Positions 8,007 through 16,361 are shown, counted from the stretch's first letter. The stretch: 35,242 nucleotides of DNA from Halodesulfovibrio sp. (GCF_025210605.1 NZ_JAOARI010000004.1:93189-128430), one strand, 5' to 3'. Numbers and translations are program-made. The notes: generated by a model from the sequence alone, not told the origin.

Positions 8007-8408
8007 ATGTTTAAAAACTACGGATTGTTATTAGTTATTTGTGCGGCGTTGCTGTTGGTTGGCTGTGGTAGCGATAAGCCAACTACTGATACAAAAGCGC
8101 CAGAGACTCAGCAAGAAATGCAAAAAGATACAAACAGCGGCACAATGGACACTGGAAAAACAGACACTCAGGAGCAGGGTGCTCAGCCTGCGACTCCTGA
8201 TACCGGTGAAAGCATGAAAGAGGAAACCATGCAGCAAGATCAAATGCATCAGCATGATACTGACCATAAAGACCATGGCTCAGATACGATGCAGCATGAT
8301 GACTCTATGAAGAAGGAAATGGATGATACCATGCCTGAGAAGAACAGCTCTGAAGATCAGAAAACCTCCGGAGAGAGTACTTCAGCAGCAGGTATGGTTA
8401 CCGCGTAG
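8007..8408 (+). CDS. Small Met/Asp/His-rich lipoprotein
   Basis: A 133-aa predicted lipoprotein. The signal peptide ends in the lipobox LLLVGC, so the mature protein starts at about Cys-20 and would be anchored by lipid. The remainder is hydrophilic and probably disordered, with repeated M, D, H, K and Q residues (for example MHQHDTDHKDHG and MQHDDSMKKEMDD). Such composition could bind metal ions (copper, zinc), but no defined motif proves it. The start is ATG 8007 because GGGGGAC precedes it; an upstream in-frame extension lacks a ribosome-binding site and would bury the signal peptide. A strong terminator follows at once, so it is monocistronic. Confidence 0.75.
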   Translation: MFKNYGLLLVICAALLLVGCGSDKPTTDTKAPETQQEMQKDTNSGTMDTGKTDTQEQGAQPATPDTGESMKEETMQQDQMHQHDTDHKDHGSDTMQHDDSMKKEMDDTMPEKNSSEDQKTSGESTSAAGMVTA

Positions 8409-8417
8409 TGTTGATAG

Positions 8418-8451
8418 GGCAGGAGGCAGGATGAGCCTGTCTTCTGCCTTT
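8418..8451 (+). terminator. Terminator of the lipoprotein gene
   Basis: A 13-bp stem (8418-8430 with 8436-8448, fully paired allowing G-U) with a 5-base loop is followed by TTTAT. It starts 9 bases after the stop codon. Confidence 0.7.
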
Positions 8452-8491
8452 ATGCTGGACAGTTACTTATGCGCACAAGTGAGGTTTTTTC

Positions 8492-8884
8492 ATGATGCGA
8501 AGAGTGTTTTGCCTTTTGCTGCTTGTGCCGACATTGGCGGCTTGCGGAATTTTTGATTCGAGAATTGCGCCTGATGAACTTGTGGGGCAGACGGTAATTG
8601 TCTCTCTGGAAACCGGGGCATTTCCTGATTCCAGCATTACAATGCAGTTTATTTCTTCTAAAGATATTGTGTGGAGGCTTAGTGGAAATCTGGGCAGCTC
8701 AAGCGGTTCGGCAGATTATCTTATTTCTACAGTAAATCCTGAAACGATACTTATGACATGGCGGGATGAAAATTTTGGCATAACGTATGTTATCACAATG
8801 GATTTTGATACCAGACGATGTTTTTTGGTACGGGTAGATCAAGGGCATAATCTGTTGTCTGAAGGAGTGGTTGCCATAGAATAA
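8492..8884 (+). CDS. Calycin-like (MoaF/phenolic-acid-decarboxylase-like) lipoprotein, paralogue 1
   Basis: A 130-aa protein with a lipoprotein signal (lipobox LAAC, residues 15-18). The mature part is all-beta in appearance and has the pattern DELVGQTVIV...TGAF...ILMTWRDE...ITMDFDT...LSEG. Order and spacing recall the small beta-barrels of MoaF and phenolic acid decarboxylase, where an LVGK-like start, a SW-T/TWR strand and a final G-V strand recur. That resemblance is from memory of the fold and is not proof of activity. It is the first of three consecutive homologues (8492, 8924, 9410) on one strand, separated by only 39 and 12 bases, so they are probably one operon. Only this copy has a clear lipobox. 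Confidence 0.65.
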   Translation: MMRRVFCLLLLVPTLAACGIFDSRIAPDELVGQTVIVSLETGAFPDSSITMQFISSKDIVWRLSGNLGSSSGSADYLISTVNPETILMTWRDENFGITYVITMDFDTRRCFLVRVDQGHNLLSEGVVAIE

Positions 8885-8923
8885 ATTGGTTTGCGGACAG
8901 AAACGGACATAGCGGGTGTTGAT

Positions 8924-9397
8924 ATGCGTAAAATTTCTATTCTGCTATTTTTGCTATTCTTTATGCAAAGTACTGCCTGCGGTATGGCTCAGCAGGTGGA
9001 TATTCAGCCTGAAGATCTTGTGGGGAAAACGCTTACTGAAACATGGCGGCGCGGAAGTTTTGTGGGAGCATCCTATAAAACAAATATTCTTTCGCCCAAT
9101 AAAATGCGGTGGCATGCGTTAACTGGCAATTTGAAAGGGAAAAGTGAAGAAGTAGAGTATGCGTGCACTAAAGTGGGACGTGAAATACTACAGGTTTCGT
9201 GGCGGGAAGACACTACGGGGTCTCAGGCGATTGTTACCTACAATTTTAAAACAATGAAAATGTATGGTGTGATTGTAGAGCCAAAGCGTGATTTTCTGTT
9301 GCAAGGTTCGTTTACTATTGAACTGACAAATGAAGAAATGCAAGACAGAAATGAATTACCGGAGTTATTTAACAAGGTTCTGAATACTGACCAATAG
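8924..9397 (+). CDS. Calycin-like exported protein, paralogue 2
   Basis: A 157-aa paralogue of the flanking genes, with EDLVGKTLTETWRRGSF, LQVSWRED, VTYNFKT and LLQGSF in the same order. The N-terminal 20 residues are hydrophobic (ISILLFLLFFMQSTAC), followed by GMAQQ. Either an atypical lipobox (STAC) or cleavage after GMA is possible. The start is ATG 8924, which gives the signal peptide directly; a TTG 33 bases earlier would add a charged extension. The C-terminus carries about 20 extra residues compared with the first copy. The function is unknown; export to the periplasm or envelope is inferred. Confidence 0.65.
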   Translation: MRKISILLFLLFFMQSTACGMAQQVDIQPEDLVGKTLTETWRRGSFVGASYKTNILSPNKMRWHALTGNLKGKSEEVEYACTKVGREILQVSWREDTTGSQAIVTYNFKTMKMYGVIVEPKRDFLLQGSFTIELTNEEMQDRNELPELFNKVLNTDQ

Positions 9398-9409
9398 GCG
9401 AGGTGGGCT

Positions 9410-9859
9410 ATGAAAAGGTTGCTTATAGCAATGGTGTTGATGATAGTCTCTGCAACCGCATGTTATGCAGAATCTGATGGGAAAAAAACGAACGAAGAAG
9501 AGGCGGCTGTAACAGCGCCGGTAGTTAAAAAAATTACAACAGCCGATCTTGTGGGGAAGACTATCACGTTTACGTGGCAGACAGGACCATTTAAAAATGC
9601 AGCCAACATCATTATGTTTGTTGACCCGAATACAATGAAACTGTCTGTAGAATCCGGTAAGGATATGGCGAATCCAAGTACAATCAAGTTCGACACTGTG
9701 CAAATTGATAATGAAATATTTCTTCTGACTTGGCGCAGTGAAGAATATGCTCAAACATTGGTCATGACGCTCAACTTCAAAACGCATATGATTTACGAAG
9801 TAGTTGTAACGGAAAAAACAAACTATTTGTCGCAAGGTCCTTTTGTTTTAAAAGAGTAG
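9410..9859 (+). CDS. Calycin-like periplasmic protein, paralogue 3
   Basis: A 149-aa protein with a normal signal peptide (KRLLIAMVLMIVSATACYA, cleavage likely before ES) and a charged linker (about residues 22-38). The shared domain follows: ADLVGKTITFTWQTGPF, IFLLTWRSEE, MTLNFKT and LSQGPF. The start ATG has GAGGTGG in front and lies 12 bases after the previous stop. The three copies keep the same beta-strand signature but differ widely elsewhere, so the triplication is old. Phenolic acid decarboxylases have a comparable TW/SW strand, but substrate-binding residues cannot be checked by eye. It is the last gene before a strong terminator. Confidence 0.65.
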   Translation: MKRLLIAMVLMIVSATACYAESDGKKTNEEEAAVTAPVVKKITTADLVGKTITFTWQTGPFKNAANIIMFVDPNTMKLSVESGKDMANPSTIKFDTVQIDNEIFLLTWRSEEYAQTLVMTLNFKTHMIYEVVVTEKTNYLSQGPFVLKE

Positions 9860-9964
9860 CAGGTGCGTGTTTGCAGTAGGTAGGCTGTTGTTATAAAAGA
9901 TTATGCGGAGACAAGCCCAATCAGGCTTGCAAAGAATCTCCAGTAGCTAATTTTATTATAGAAG

Positions 9965-10000
9965 AAAACGCCCTCGGATGTTTGTTTCCGAGGGCGTTTT
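9965..10000. terminator. Bidirectional terminator between convergent genes
   Basis: A perfect 14-bp stem (9965-9978 and 9987-10000) has AAAA/TTTT ends and an 8-base loop. It can end both the plus-strand triplet (stop 9859) and the minus-strand HAD gene (stop 10080). A second, weaker hairpin CAAGCC/GGCTTG is at 9912-9929. Confidence 0.85.
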
Positions 10001-10079
10001 GATGCAAGGAAAAGTAACGTTAAGGGCGCGACCGTGTTATCAGGATCACAGTGCTTTAATGATTTTGATAAAGCATTCG

Positions 10080-10874
10080 TTACTTACAGTTTAGAAGTTC
10101 TCTGGCTATTTGAGCAAATCCGGCACCGCCACGTTTTTCAGTAATCCATGTTGGCTTATGCTCAATGGTATCTTCAAATTCTAAAACATTTGCAACGCCA
10201 ACAGAGTTTGGAAAGTATCCAAACATTGGCGCATCGTTGGGGGAATCGCCAGCGTAAATTACTTGATCTCGAATTGCTTCAAGCTCAACGCCAAACTCTT
10301 CTTTAAAGATACATGTAGACATTCCAAGCTTATTATACTCACCAAACCATGCATTTACATGGATGGAACTGATTTTTGCTGTAGCGCCTGCTTCTGTGCA
10401 AAGGTCTTTAATTTTGTGCACGTCGTTTGTGGGCAGCGCGGGAACATCTTCACAGAAGTCAATGGCGATGTCCGCCTCTCGGTATGCCTGATCTGCGGAA
10501 ATAGCACAGCCGGGAACCTGCTCAAGAACAAGCTTTCCCAGTTCTGCAAGTTTTATCTTATTCTCGGCACGCAGGTTATGAGCTGTGGCATAACGACGAA
10601 TCATTTTTTTGGAAGTATCGTCATAGCGGAAGTAAAATGCGCCGTTCTCTCCCACAACGCCATCCACTGGCCACATGCGGGCAATCTGGTCACACCATCC
10701 AGCAGGACGTCCTGTAATTGGAATAACAATGTAGCCACGTTCGCGTAACTGTTCTAGCGCTACATATGCTTCTGCACGCAGGCGTCCTTCATCTGTGAGC
10801 GTGTCATCAATATCTGTAAGAATGTAACGGATGTTTTGTTTAACATCCGTAGGAATTGTAGAAAAAGGTCTCAT
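10080..10874 (-). CDS. HAD-superfamily phosphatase, type IIB
   Basis: A 264-aa cytoplasmic hydrolase. HAD motif I is LTDIDDTLT (D21 and D23, nucleophile and acid/base). Motif II is IPITGRP. The lysine-containing motif III lies near NKLGMST, and motif IV is YAGDSPNDAPMF, near residue 210. The cap domain sits between motifs II and III (type II), as in Cof, sucrose-phosphatase and mannosyl-3-phosphoglycerate-phosphatase relatives. The substrate is probably a phosphorylated sugar or polyol. It follows the phn transporter operon on the same strand but is separated by a terminator at 10908-10946, so read-through or its own promoter must be assumed. It is not of the phosphonoacetaldehyde hydrolase (PhnX) pattern as far as motifs show. 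Confidence 0.8.
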   Translation of the reverse strand: MRPFSTIPTDVKQNIRYILTDIDDTLTDEGRLRAEAYVALEQLRERGYIVIPITGRPAGWCDQIARMWPVDGVVGENGAFYFRYDDTSKKMIRRYATAHNLRAENKIKLAELGKLVLEQVPGCAISADQAYREADIAIDFCEDVPALPTNDVHKIKDLCTEAGATAKISSIHVNAWFGEYNKLGMSTCIFKEEFGVELEAIRDQVIYAGDSPNDAPMFGYFPNSVGVANVLEFEDTIEHKPTWITEKRGGAGFAQIARELLNCK

Positions 10875-10907
10875 GAAGAATAGCGTTCCTTAGACTTTTT
10901 TATTGCC

Positions 10908-10946
10908 AAAAAGTCGTAAAAAAGAGGGCAATATGGCTTGCCCTCT
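10908..10946 (-). terminator. Terminator after the phn transporter operon
   Basis: A 9-bp stem AGAGGGCAA (10923-10931) with TTGCCCTCT (10938-10946) is followed in the minus direction by TTTTTTACGACTTTTT. A second hairpin, GACTTTTT (10893-10900) with AAAAAGTC (10908-10915), shares that tail. Confidence 0.75.
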
Positions 10947-10974
10947 ATCTTGTGTACTCAGGAAAAGCAGCGCA

Positions 10975-11772
10975 TTAAATAATGTTCTGACGAATCTTGG
11001 TAACAACTACTTCTGCAATAATAACAATAGTAAAAATGCAGATTAAGATAAGTGCCACTTGCTGCCAGCGGAAGAGGTTGAGCGCAGTATCGAGAGCAAC
11101 ACCAATACCGCCTGCACCTACTAGACCGATGACAGAGGATTCACGAACATTAATATCCCAGCGAAAGAGTGCTAAACCCCAAAACGCCGGAGCAACCTGC
11201 GGCCAGTAGCCTTTGAGCAAAATGCTGACGGGTGGAGCACCGGCAGCACGGAGCGCTTCAATAGGACCATGGTCCACTTCTTCCAACGCTTCTGCGAGCA
11301 GCTTGCCACAGAACCCAATGGAACGGAAGCCGATAGCAAAGGTTCCTGCAAGTGCACCGGGACCAAAAATAGCTACAAATAAAATAGCCCAAACCAGTGA
11401 GTTTACAGTACGGGAAGAAACAAGAATAAATTTACCACACCAGTTAAGGAGCGGAGATTTGGTGATGTTGTTTGCAGAAAGCAATGCAACAGGCACAGCT
11501 AAAAACAACGCAAGGATGGTGCCGAGCGATGCAATATTCAGTGTTTCAATCAGTGCTTCGTGAATGTTTTCCTGAGTGTATGACGCAAAATCAATCGGCC
11601 ACATGCGGGTAAACAAATCCTGCAACTGGTACGGCGCGTCATAAAGAAATTCTGGAATAATCTCTACGGTGCTCAAGGAAAATACAAACAGGGAAACTGC
11701 ACCAAGATACACCGTAAAGCGGGCAAGGCGCTGCCCGGGAGTAAATCGTTCCCATGTCATAGTATCAGTCAT
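10975..11772 (-). CDS. phnE: Phosphonate/phosphite-type ABC transporter permease 2
   Basis: A 265-aa inner-membrane permease with about six hydrophobic segments. The binding-protein-dependent permease loop that contacts the ATPase is visible as EALRAAGAPPVSIL (EAA motif). Tail segments GLVGAGGIGVALDTAL are typical of PhnE proteins. The ATG at 11770-11772 overlaps the end of the first permease gene by 8 bases, so the pair is translationally coupled. Two PhnE-type subunits probably form a heterodimer around the PhnC ATPase dimer. Confidence 0.9.
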   Translation of the reverse strand: MTDTMTWERFTPGQRLARFTVYLGAVSLFVFSLSTVEIIPEFLYDAPYQLQDLFTRMWPIDFASYTQENIHEALIETLNIASLGTILALFLAVPVALLSANNITKSPLLNWCGKFILVSSRTVNSLVWAILFVAIFGPGALAGTFAIGFRSIGFCGKLLAEALEEVDHGPIEALRAAGAPPVSILLKGYWPQVAPAFWGLALFRWDINVRESSVIGLVGAGGIGVALDTALNLFRWQQVALILICIFTIVIIAEVVVTKIRQNII

Positions 11773-12553
11773 TGAAAATCGCCTTTATCTTTACGGAAAG
11801 AAGTTCGCTAAGCATGATAAGCGCAACGATTGAAATAAGAATCGCGGCGAGGAAATCATAGTCAAAGCGTTGGAATGCAGCAAATAACGTACCGCCGATA
11901 CCGCCAGCACCAACAATACCAACCATGGTAGAGTTACGCAGGTTTGCGTCAAACTGGTAGGTGGCAAAGCCGATAAAACGGTTGAACACCTGAGGAAGTA
12001 CAGCAAAAATAAGTACGCTCATAAATGGTGCACCGGCAGCTTTCATGGCTTCAACTGGTTTGAGAGAAATCTCTTCAATGGCTTCAGCAAAAAGTTTGCC
12101 GATAAAACCGATAGAGAGGAATATCAGTGTAAGAATACCTGCTAATGGACCGAAACCTACAGCTTTAACAAAAAGAATTGCAAAGATAACTGGATGGAAA
12201 GAGCGGCATACCGCAATGATAGTACGCGCAATCCAGCTTATCCAGTCCGGCATAAGGTTTCTTGCCGCACACATGCCGATAGGCAGAGAAAGACCAATTC
12301 CGAAAGCGGATGCAATAACTGCAATTTCAACCGTTTCAATTAAATTCTCTACCAGCAGTTTCCAGCGCTCAAAATTGGGAGGAACCATTTCTGCAAGAAA
12401 ATCTGCTCCGTTCCCAAGTCCTTGAACAAAACGTTCCCATGTAAAATCAAGAGCATTCAAGGCATAGAACACGTAGCAAGCTAAAACGAGCCAGCCAATC
12501 CGTGTCAGGATGTTTGCCTTGAAGGGTGATTTTCTATGTGTAGCCGTGGTCAT
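11765..12553 (-). CDS. phnE: Phosphonate/phosphite-type ABC transporter permease 1
   Basis: A 262-aa permease homologous to the next gene, with hydrophobic segments, the EAA loop [14 protein letters not shown] and the conserved [13 protein letters not shown] near the C-terminus. The start is ATG 12551-12553, which overlaps the phnC stop as ATGA; a TTG nine bases upstream is less likely. It is the third gene in the order phnD-phnC-phnE-phnE. Pairing of two distinct PhnE subunits is common in marine and sulfate-reducing bacteria. Confidence 0.9.
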   Translation of the reverse strand: MTTATHRKSPFKANILTRIGWLVLACYVFYALNALDFTWERFVQGLGNGADFLAEMVPPNFERWKLLVENLIETVEIAVIASAFGIGLSLPIGMCAARNLMPDWISWIARTIIAVCRSFHPVIFAILFVKAVGFGPLAGILTLIFLSIGFIGKLFAEAIEEISLKPVEAMKAAGAPFMSVLIFAVLPQVFNRFIGFATYQFDANLRNSTMVGIVGAGGIGGTLFAAFQRFDYDFLAAILISIVALIMLSELLSVKIKAIFND

Positions 12554-13341
12554 GAGAGCCAATCCTCACCACCGTAAATGTCTGATAAGTGGCTGTCTTT
12601 TAGATCGCATGGCTGACCATCAAAAATGATTTTGCCTTTGCTCATGCCGATAATGCGGTCACAGAATCGTTTGGCAAGGTTCACATCATGAATATTGATA
12701 AGTACAGGGATGTGCTCAGTGGTGGACACTTTTTTAAGCAGTTCCATAATCTCAACAGACGTTTTCGGATCAAGCGAACTTGTTGGTTCATCCGCCATGA
12801 TAACGGCAGGACTTTGCATCATCGCGCGGGCAATACCGACACGCTGACGTTGTCCGCCGGAAAGGCTATCCGCACGTTGCGTTGCAAATTCACTAAGACC
12901 AACATGGTCGATAAGCTGGAATGCGCGATCAATGTCAGCCTGATCAAATTTACGCAGCCATGCGCGCCAGACAGGAATGTACCCAAGGCGACCGCAAAGC
13001 ACGTTTTCGATAACAGTCAATCGCTCAACAAGGTTGTATTCCTGAAATACCATGCCGATGTGGCGGCGCGCCATACGCAAGTCTTTGCCGGAGCAGGAGG
13101 TCATATCGTGACCAGCTACAGTGATAGAGCCTTTTGTCGGTTCGATGAGGCGGTTAATGCAGCGTAGCAGTGTGGATTTACCAGTACCGGAGGGGCCGAT
13201 AATACCGACAGTTTCTTCGCCAGACACTTCAAAAGAAAGACCTTTAAGAACAGGTTTTCCTTTTACGTATTCCTTTTCCAAATTATTGACTAAAAGGGAA
13301 CGGGCAGCCCCGTTCCCCTTAATGGTGTTTTCAACAGACAC
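12550..13341 (-). CDS. phnC: Phosphonate/phosphite-type ABC transporter ATPase
   Basis: A 263-aa ATP-binding subunit. The Walker A motif is GPSGTGKST (residues 49-57), followed by the Q-loop in [13 protein letters not shown], the signature LSGGQRQR (about residue 157), Walker [13 protein letters not shown] and the switch histidine in INIHDV. The Q-loop context and overall length match PhnC rather than amino-acid importers. The start is GTG at 13339-13341, with AAGAG overlapping the phnD stop codon. The 9-base gap to phnD and overlap with phnE show a tight operon. Confidence 0.92.
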   Translation of the reverse strand: MSVENTIKGNGAARSLLVNNLEKEYVKGKPVLKGLSFEVSGEETVGIIGPSGTGKSTLLRCINRLIEPTKGSITVAGHDMTSCSGKDLRMARRHIGMVFQEYNLVERLTVIENVLCGRLGYIPVWRAWLRKFDQADIDRAFQLIDHVGLSEFATQRADSLSGGQRQRVGIARAMMQSPAVIMADEPTSSLDPKTSVEIMELLKKVSTTEHIPVLINIHDVNLAKRFCDRIIGMSKGKIIFDGQPCDLKDSHLSDIYGGEDWLS

Positions 13342-13350
13342 GTAACACTC

Positions 13351-14364
13351 TTATTTCTTTTTAGCTTTTTTGGCTTTTTTAGCAGCTTCTTTAGCAGCCA
13401 TTTTTTTCAGACCTTCTGCATTATAACTGGTACCGGTTGCATCTGCGATGTCACGAATAACTTTCCAGTCTGCTTTATAGGTAACAGGGTAGAATCGGTC
13501 TGCACCTTTAAATGATTTCTGCATGGAAGCAGGGAATCGGTACGTGCTGAATGCGCCGATGATTTTTTGTGCCAGTGGAGCACAAAGCTGGTTTGAGTAA
13601 CCGAATGAAGATGTCGGGAACTTAGGGCTGCGGTAGATAACGCGAAGTGCGTCTGCTTTAACGCGACCAGCTGCTACCATGCGGTCATATACGTCAGATG
13701 CAACAGGTGCTGCATCGTAGTCACCATGAACTACGCCGAGAATAGACTGGTCATGCTTACCGGAGTAAACAACTGTGTAGTCTTTGTCTGGTGTAATGCC
13801 TTCGTTAGGGAAGATGGCGCGTGGAGCAAGGTTACCGGAGTTGGAAGAAGCGGAAGTGTGCGCTACTTTTTTACCTTTAAGATCAGCCAAAGATTGAATT
13901 GGGCTGTCGTTTGGTACAACTACGATAAGGTTGTAGCCTTGGAATCCTTCAGGGTAGCCTTTTACAGCAATAGGAATGTAGCCTGCGAGGTTAACAGCAA
14001 AACCAGTAGGACCGGTTGAGAATCCGGCAATATGGAGTTTACCGGAACGCATGGCTTCAACTTCAGCAGCGTTGGACTGTACAGTGTAGTAAATTACACG
14101 CTTACCAGTCGCTTCTTCAAGGTACTCCTGAAAATCAGCAAAAGCGTCTTTGTACACAGCAGGGTCTTCTACAGGGGTGTAGGTGAAAACCAGTGTGCTC
14201 GGATCTTTACATTCGCCAGCAGGCTTGAGGTCTGCAACAAGGTCTTTATCCTCATCGCAGTAGTTCATATCCAGACCACCTCGGTTGGTGCAGTCGTTTG
14301 CAGCAAGAGCAGGAACAGACATTACTAAAAATGCCATGGCAACAAGCAACATAATCTTTTTCAT
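13351..14364 (-). CDS. phnD: Phosphonate/phosphite-type ABC transporter substrate-binding protein
   Basis: A 337-aa periplasmic binding protein with a Sec signal peptide (KKIMLLVAMAFLVMSVPALA|AN). It has the PhnD signature FTYTPVEDPAVY near the start of the mature domain, then AGFSTGPTGF and AHTSASSNSG, where the oxyanion of phosphonate or phosphite is normally held by serines and threonines. The mature N-terminus has three cysteines (DCTNRGG, MNYC, GECKD), which could form a disulfide, an uncommon addition. The C-terminus ends in a run of alanine and lysine (AAKEAAKKAKKAKKK). The start is ATG 14362-14364 with GGAGAA. It is the first gene of the operon and the substrate is not deducible. Confidence 0.9.
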   Translation of the reverse strand: MKKIMLLVAMAFLVMSVPALAANDCTNRGGLDMNYCDEDKDLVADLKPAGECKDPSTLVFTYTPVEDPAVYKDAFADFQEYLEEATGKRVIYYTVQSNAAEVEAMRSGKLHIAGFSTGPTGFAVNLAGYIPIAVKGYPEGFQGYNLIVVVPNDSPIQSLADLKGKKVAHTSASSNSGNLAPRAIFPNEGITPDKDYTVVYSGKHDQSILGVVHGDYDAAPVASDVYDRMVAAGRVKADALRVIYRSPKFPTSSFGYSNQLCAPLAQKIIGAFSTYRFPASMQKSFKGADRFYPVTYKADWKVIRDIADATGTSYNAEGLKKMAAKEAAKKAKKAKKK

Positions 14365-14867
14365 GTGGTTCTCCAGCATAAAGCTAAGCAGTCGTACTAT
14401 AGATAAAGTACGTGATACATCATTAAACAAAAAACTCGACAACCTTTTCTCCGCTTCTCATAGTGGATGTAACCGGTTTAGACAATAGGGGAGGCAAAAA
14501 ATTTTTTAGCCTACAGTAAAATCTGTGTCAGAAATGTTACGAATGTGTGTTAACAATGATACTTTTTGTGTGAAATGTGCTCTTTGTATAAAAAATATAA
14601 CGTAATGAAGCTGGTTGGGAATGGAGAAAAAATAGCACTTGGATTTTTATAACATGTGTTAAACAGTATAAAGTGTCATTCATCATAAAAAAATATCGAG
14701 CATTTTACTGTAAAATGTATTCAGTTAATATTTTTTGCTGTTAATGGAAACGAATACATTGTGTAGGTAAAAATGATGAGTTTTTATGAAAATTGTGTAT
14801 ACAGTAAGTATGTCATGTGCTTTTTTCAGTGCATGTAATTTCGGATGAATATATTTAGGAGAAAAAA
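14365..14867. other. 503-base divergent intergenic region (phnD / SIMPL gene)
   Basis: No gene is seen. The stretch is very AT-rich and must hold both divergent promoters. Visible structure: a CGTACT/AGTACG inverted repeat about 30 bases upstream of phnD (around 14393-14412); an AGGC-A6-T6-AGCCT near-palindrome around 14491-14513; and a perfect GTAAAAT-type palindrome (14701-14717, listed separately). I could not place a convincing Pho box. Confidence 0.5.
14701..14717. promoter_or_regulatory. Perfect 17-base palindrome, candidate operator
   Basis: CATTTTACTGTAAAATG has 8-base arms around one central T. A half site (ACAGTAAAAT) recurs near 14514-14523, closer to phnD. The position between divergent genes fits a dimeric regulator, whose identity is unknown. 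Confidence 0.4.
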
Positions 14868-15584
14868 ATGCGCCACCTCACTGTATTATTTATTATCTTC
14901 TCGCTTATGGTTCCCGCAATTGCCTATAGCGCAGACAAACAGATTGTTTTGAATGAAACCGGTGAATCCAAAATTATGCCGACATCCGGCTCTCTTTCGT
15001 TTTCACAAGTTATTGTAGTGCTCCTTAAACAAGCTGACGGCAAAAAATTTACACCGGAACAAGCTAAGGGTTTGCTGACAGAACAGGTCAAAGAGTTAAC
15101 CACGACACTTAAGAAAAATCTCGAGTTTGCTTCTGATTTTACTAAAGAATTTAATGCAAATGCATCATTTTCCCCATATTACAAACGCGTTAAGTCACAG
15201 AGTACGATTGTGGGGTATCAAGTTCGGGCAAGTTATTCGATTGTAGTTTTGGATTTGAAAAGAGCGCAAGAAGTGACGCAGGCTGTGCTTAAAAGTGGTG
15301 TAGAAGATGTTTCCCAGCTGTATACGCAAATTGATGAAACTGCGCGTCGTACCTGTGAGAAAGAGGCATTAAAAGTAGCTGTAGATCGCGGTAAAAAGCG
15401 TGCCGCAATTATGGCGGAGTTGATGGAAAGCGAGCTAGGCGCGATTGAAACTGCTGTAATTAATTCCGACGCTCCTCCGCGCATGTACATGGCAAAAACA
15501 ATGATGGAATCTGATGCCAATATGTATGAACCGCAGGCATCTACATGTAATGTTCGAGTAAAGCTTGTTTTTTCTGTAAAATAG
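14868..15584 (+). CDS. Periplasmic SIMPL-domain (DUF541) protein
   Basis: A 238-aa exported protein with a clear signal peptide (HLTVLFIIFSLMVPAIAYSA). SIMPL/DUF541 proteins start with a short beta-strand of the type NETGESKIMP. They contain the segments VVGYQVRASYSIVVLD and EEALK/ARKRA-like helices; here KEALKVAVDRGKKRAAIMAEL and a final CNVRVKLVFSVK strand. Members are periplasmic, oligomeric barrels whose role is unclear (oxidative stress and outer-membrane links have been reported). The ATG follows AGGAGAAA. It is monocistronic, with a terminator 7 bases after the stop. Confidence 0.8.
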   Translation: MRHLTVLFIIFSLMVPAIAYSADKQIVLNETGESKIMPTSGSLSFSQVIVVLLKQADGKKFTPEQAKGLLTEQVKELTTTLKKNLEFASDFTKEFNANASFSPYYKRVKSQSTIVGYQVRASYSIVVLDLKRAQEVTQAVLKSGVEDVSQLYTQIDETARRTCEKEALKVAVDRGKKRAAIMAELMESELGAIETAVINSDAPPRMYMAKTMMESDANMYEPQASTCNVRVKLVFSVK

Positions 15585-15590
15585 TTCTGT

Positions 15591-15620
15591 GAGCTACCTG
15601 AAAATGGTGGCTCTTTTTTA
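15591..15620 (+). terminator. Terminator of the SIMPL gene
   Basis: An 8-bp stem GAGCTACC (15591-15598) with GGTGGCTC (15606-15613, one wobble) is followed directly by a run of seven T. Confidence 0.8.
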
Positions 15621-15631
15621 TAGGTTTAGTT

Positions 15632-15730
15632 GTTGAGTGCATGCTGGCACGCTCTCAACAGAGAATGCAACATATACTCGTTCTGGCGGTTGGGATTACT
15701 ATATTTCCACTCGCTGGCGCGAGTTTTTTT
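15632..15730 (+). ncRNA. Candidate small RNA with its own terminator
   Basis: Two stem-loops appear in an intergenic stretch without an ORF. The first is GTTGAG (15632-15637) with CTCAAC (15654-15659), with an inner GTGC/GCAC pairing. The second is ACTCGC (15709-15714) with GCGAGT (15719-15724), followed by TTTTTTT. The second is a textbook terminator although no coding gene ends there, and the SIMPL gene already has one. The 15731-15906 stretch up to the next gene shows nothing clear. The promoter was not identified. Confidence 0.35.
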
Positions 15731-15906
15731 GTTTCAAATGAGTGGGGCGGCGGAGAGGACTTTACGTGTGTTATGCTGCTACAATGGCTACTATGACTAG
15801 GGTGCATTGTAGAAATGGTATGGATGATTATTCTGAAGCGCTTATGTGGGGTATGTTTTATCTATAGATAGGATGTGGTAAAATTGCGATCAAAGGGGGC
15901 AATCTT

Positions 15907-16230
15907 ATGCATGACTATTATGTGCGAATTAAGGGTATTGAATATAATGTGTTGCGTACAGATGTAGAGAATCCATCAGTACCGGAGCGCGAAAAATATT
16001 GTAAGGTGGTTCGCACCGCCTTGGAAGAAGTATTCCCTAATGCAGATGTGCTGGTAACATACACAGATGACCCTGAACGTATCCATTTTGTTACCGATGG
16101 AACAACTCTGGCTGACTCATGGGTGCAAGAGTATGGAGACAATGAAGTCCGCACTGTTGGTAAAGCCGCGTGGGAAAAAGCGCTGGAAGAAAATAAAAAA
16201 AATGCGGCAGCATGTGATCGTGTTTTATAA
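15907..16230 (+). CDS. Hypothetical 107-aa protein
   Basis: Not recognised. It is a soluble acidic protein with no signal peptide or membrane segment. The N-terminus (YYVRIKGIEYNVLRTD) looks like beta-strands and the C-terminus is helical and charged (AAWEKALEENKKNAAA). A good ribosome-binding site (AGGGGGCAA) precedes the ATG, which supports a real gene. Upstream is the candidate small RNA, downstream a terminator at 16362. Nothing in the sequence points to a function. Confidence 0.65.
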   Translation: MHDYYVRIKGIEYNVLRTDVENPSVPEREKYCKVVRTALEEVFPNADVLVTYTDDPERIHFVTDGTTLADSWVQEYGDNEVRTVGKAAWEKALEENKKNAAACDRVL

Positions 16231-16361
16231 TCGAATCTACAGTACGTAGAACGGTTGCCAATATTGGGTTCGCCGAAACTGTAACTTCTTTAGCAGCTGA
16301 TTTTTATTGAGTCGTACACATGGAATTTTTCATTGTGGCAGATAGTGATGACAGCATGACC

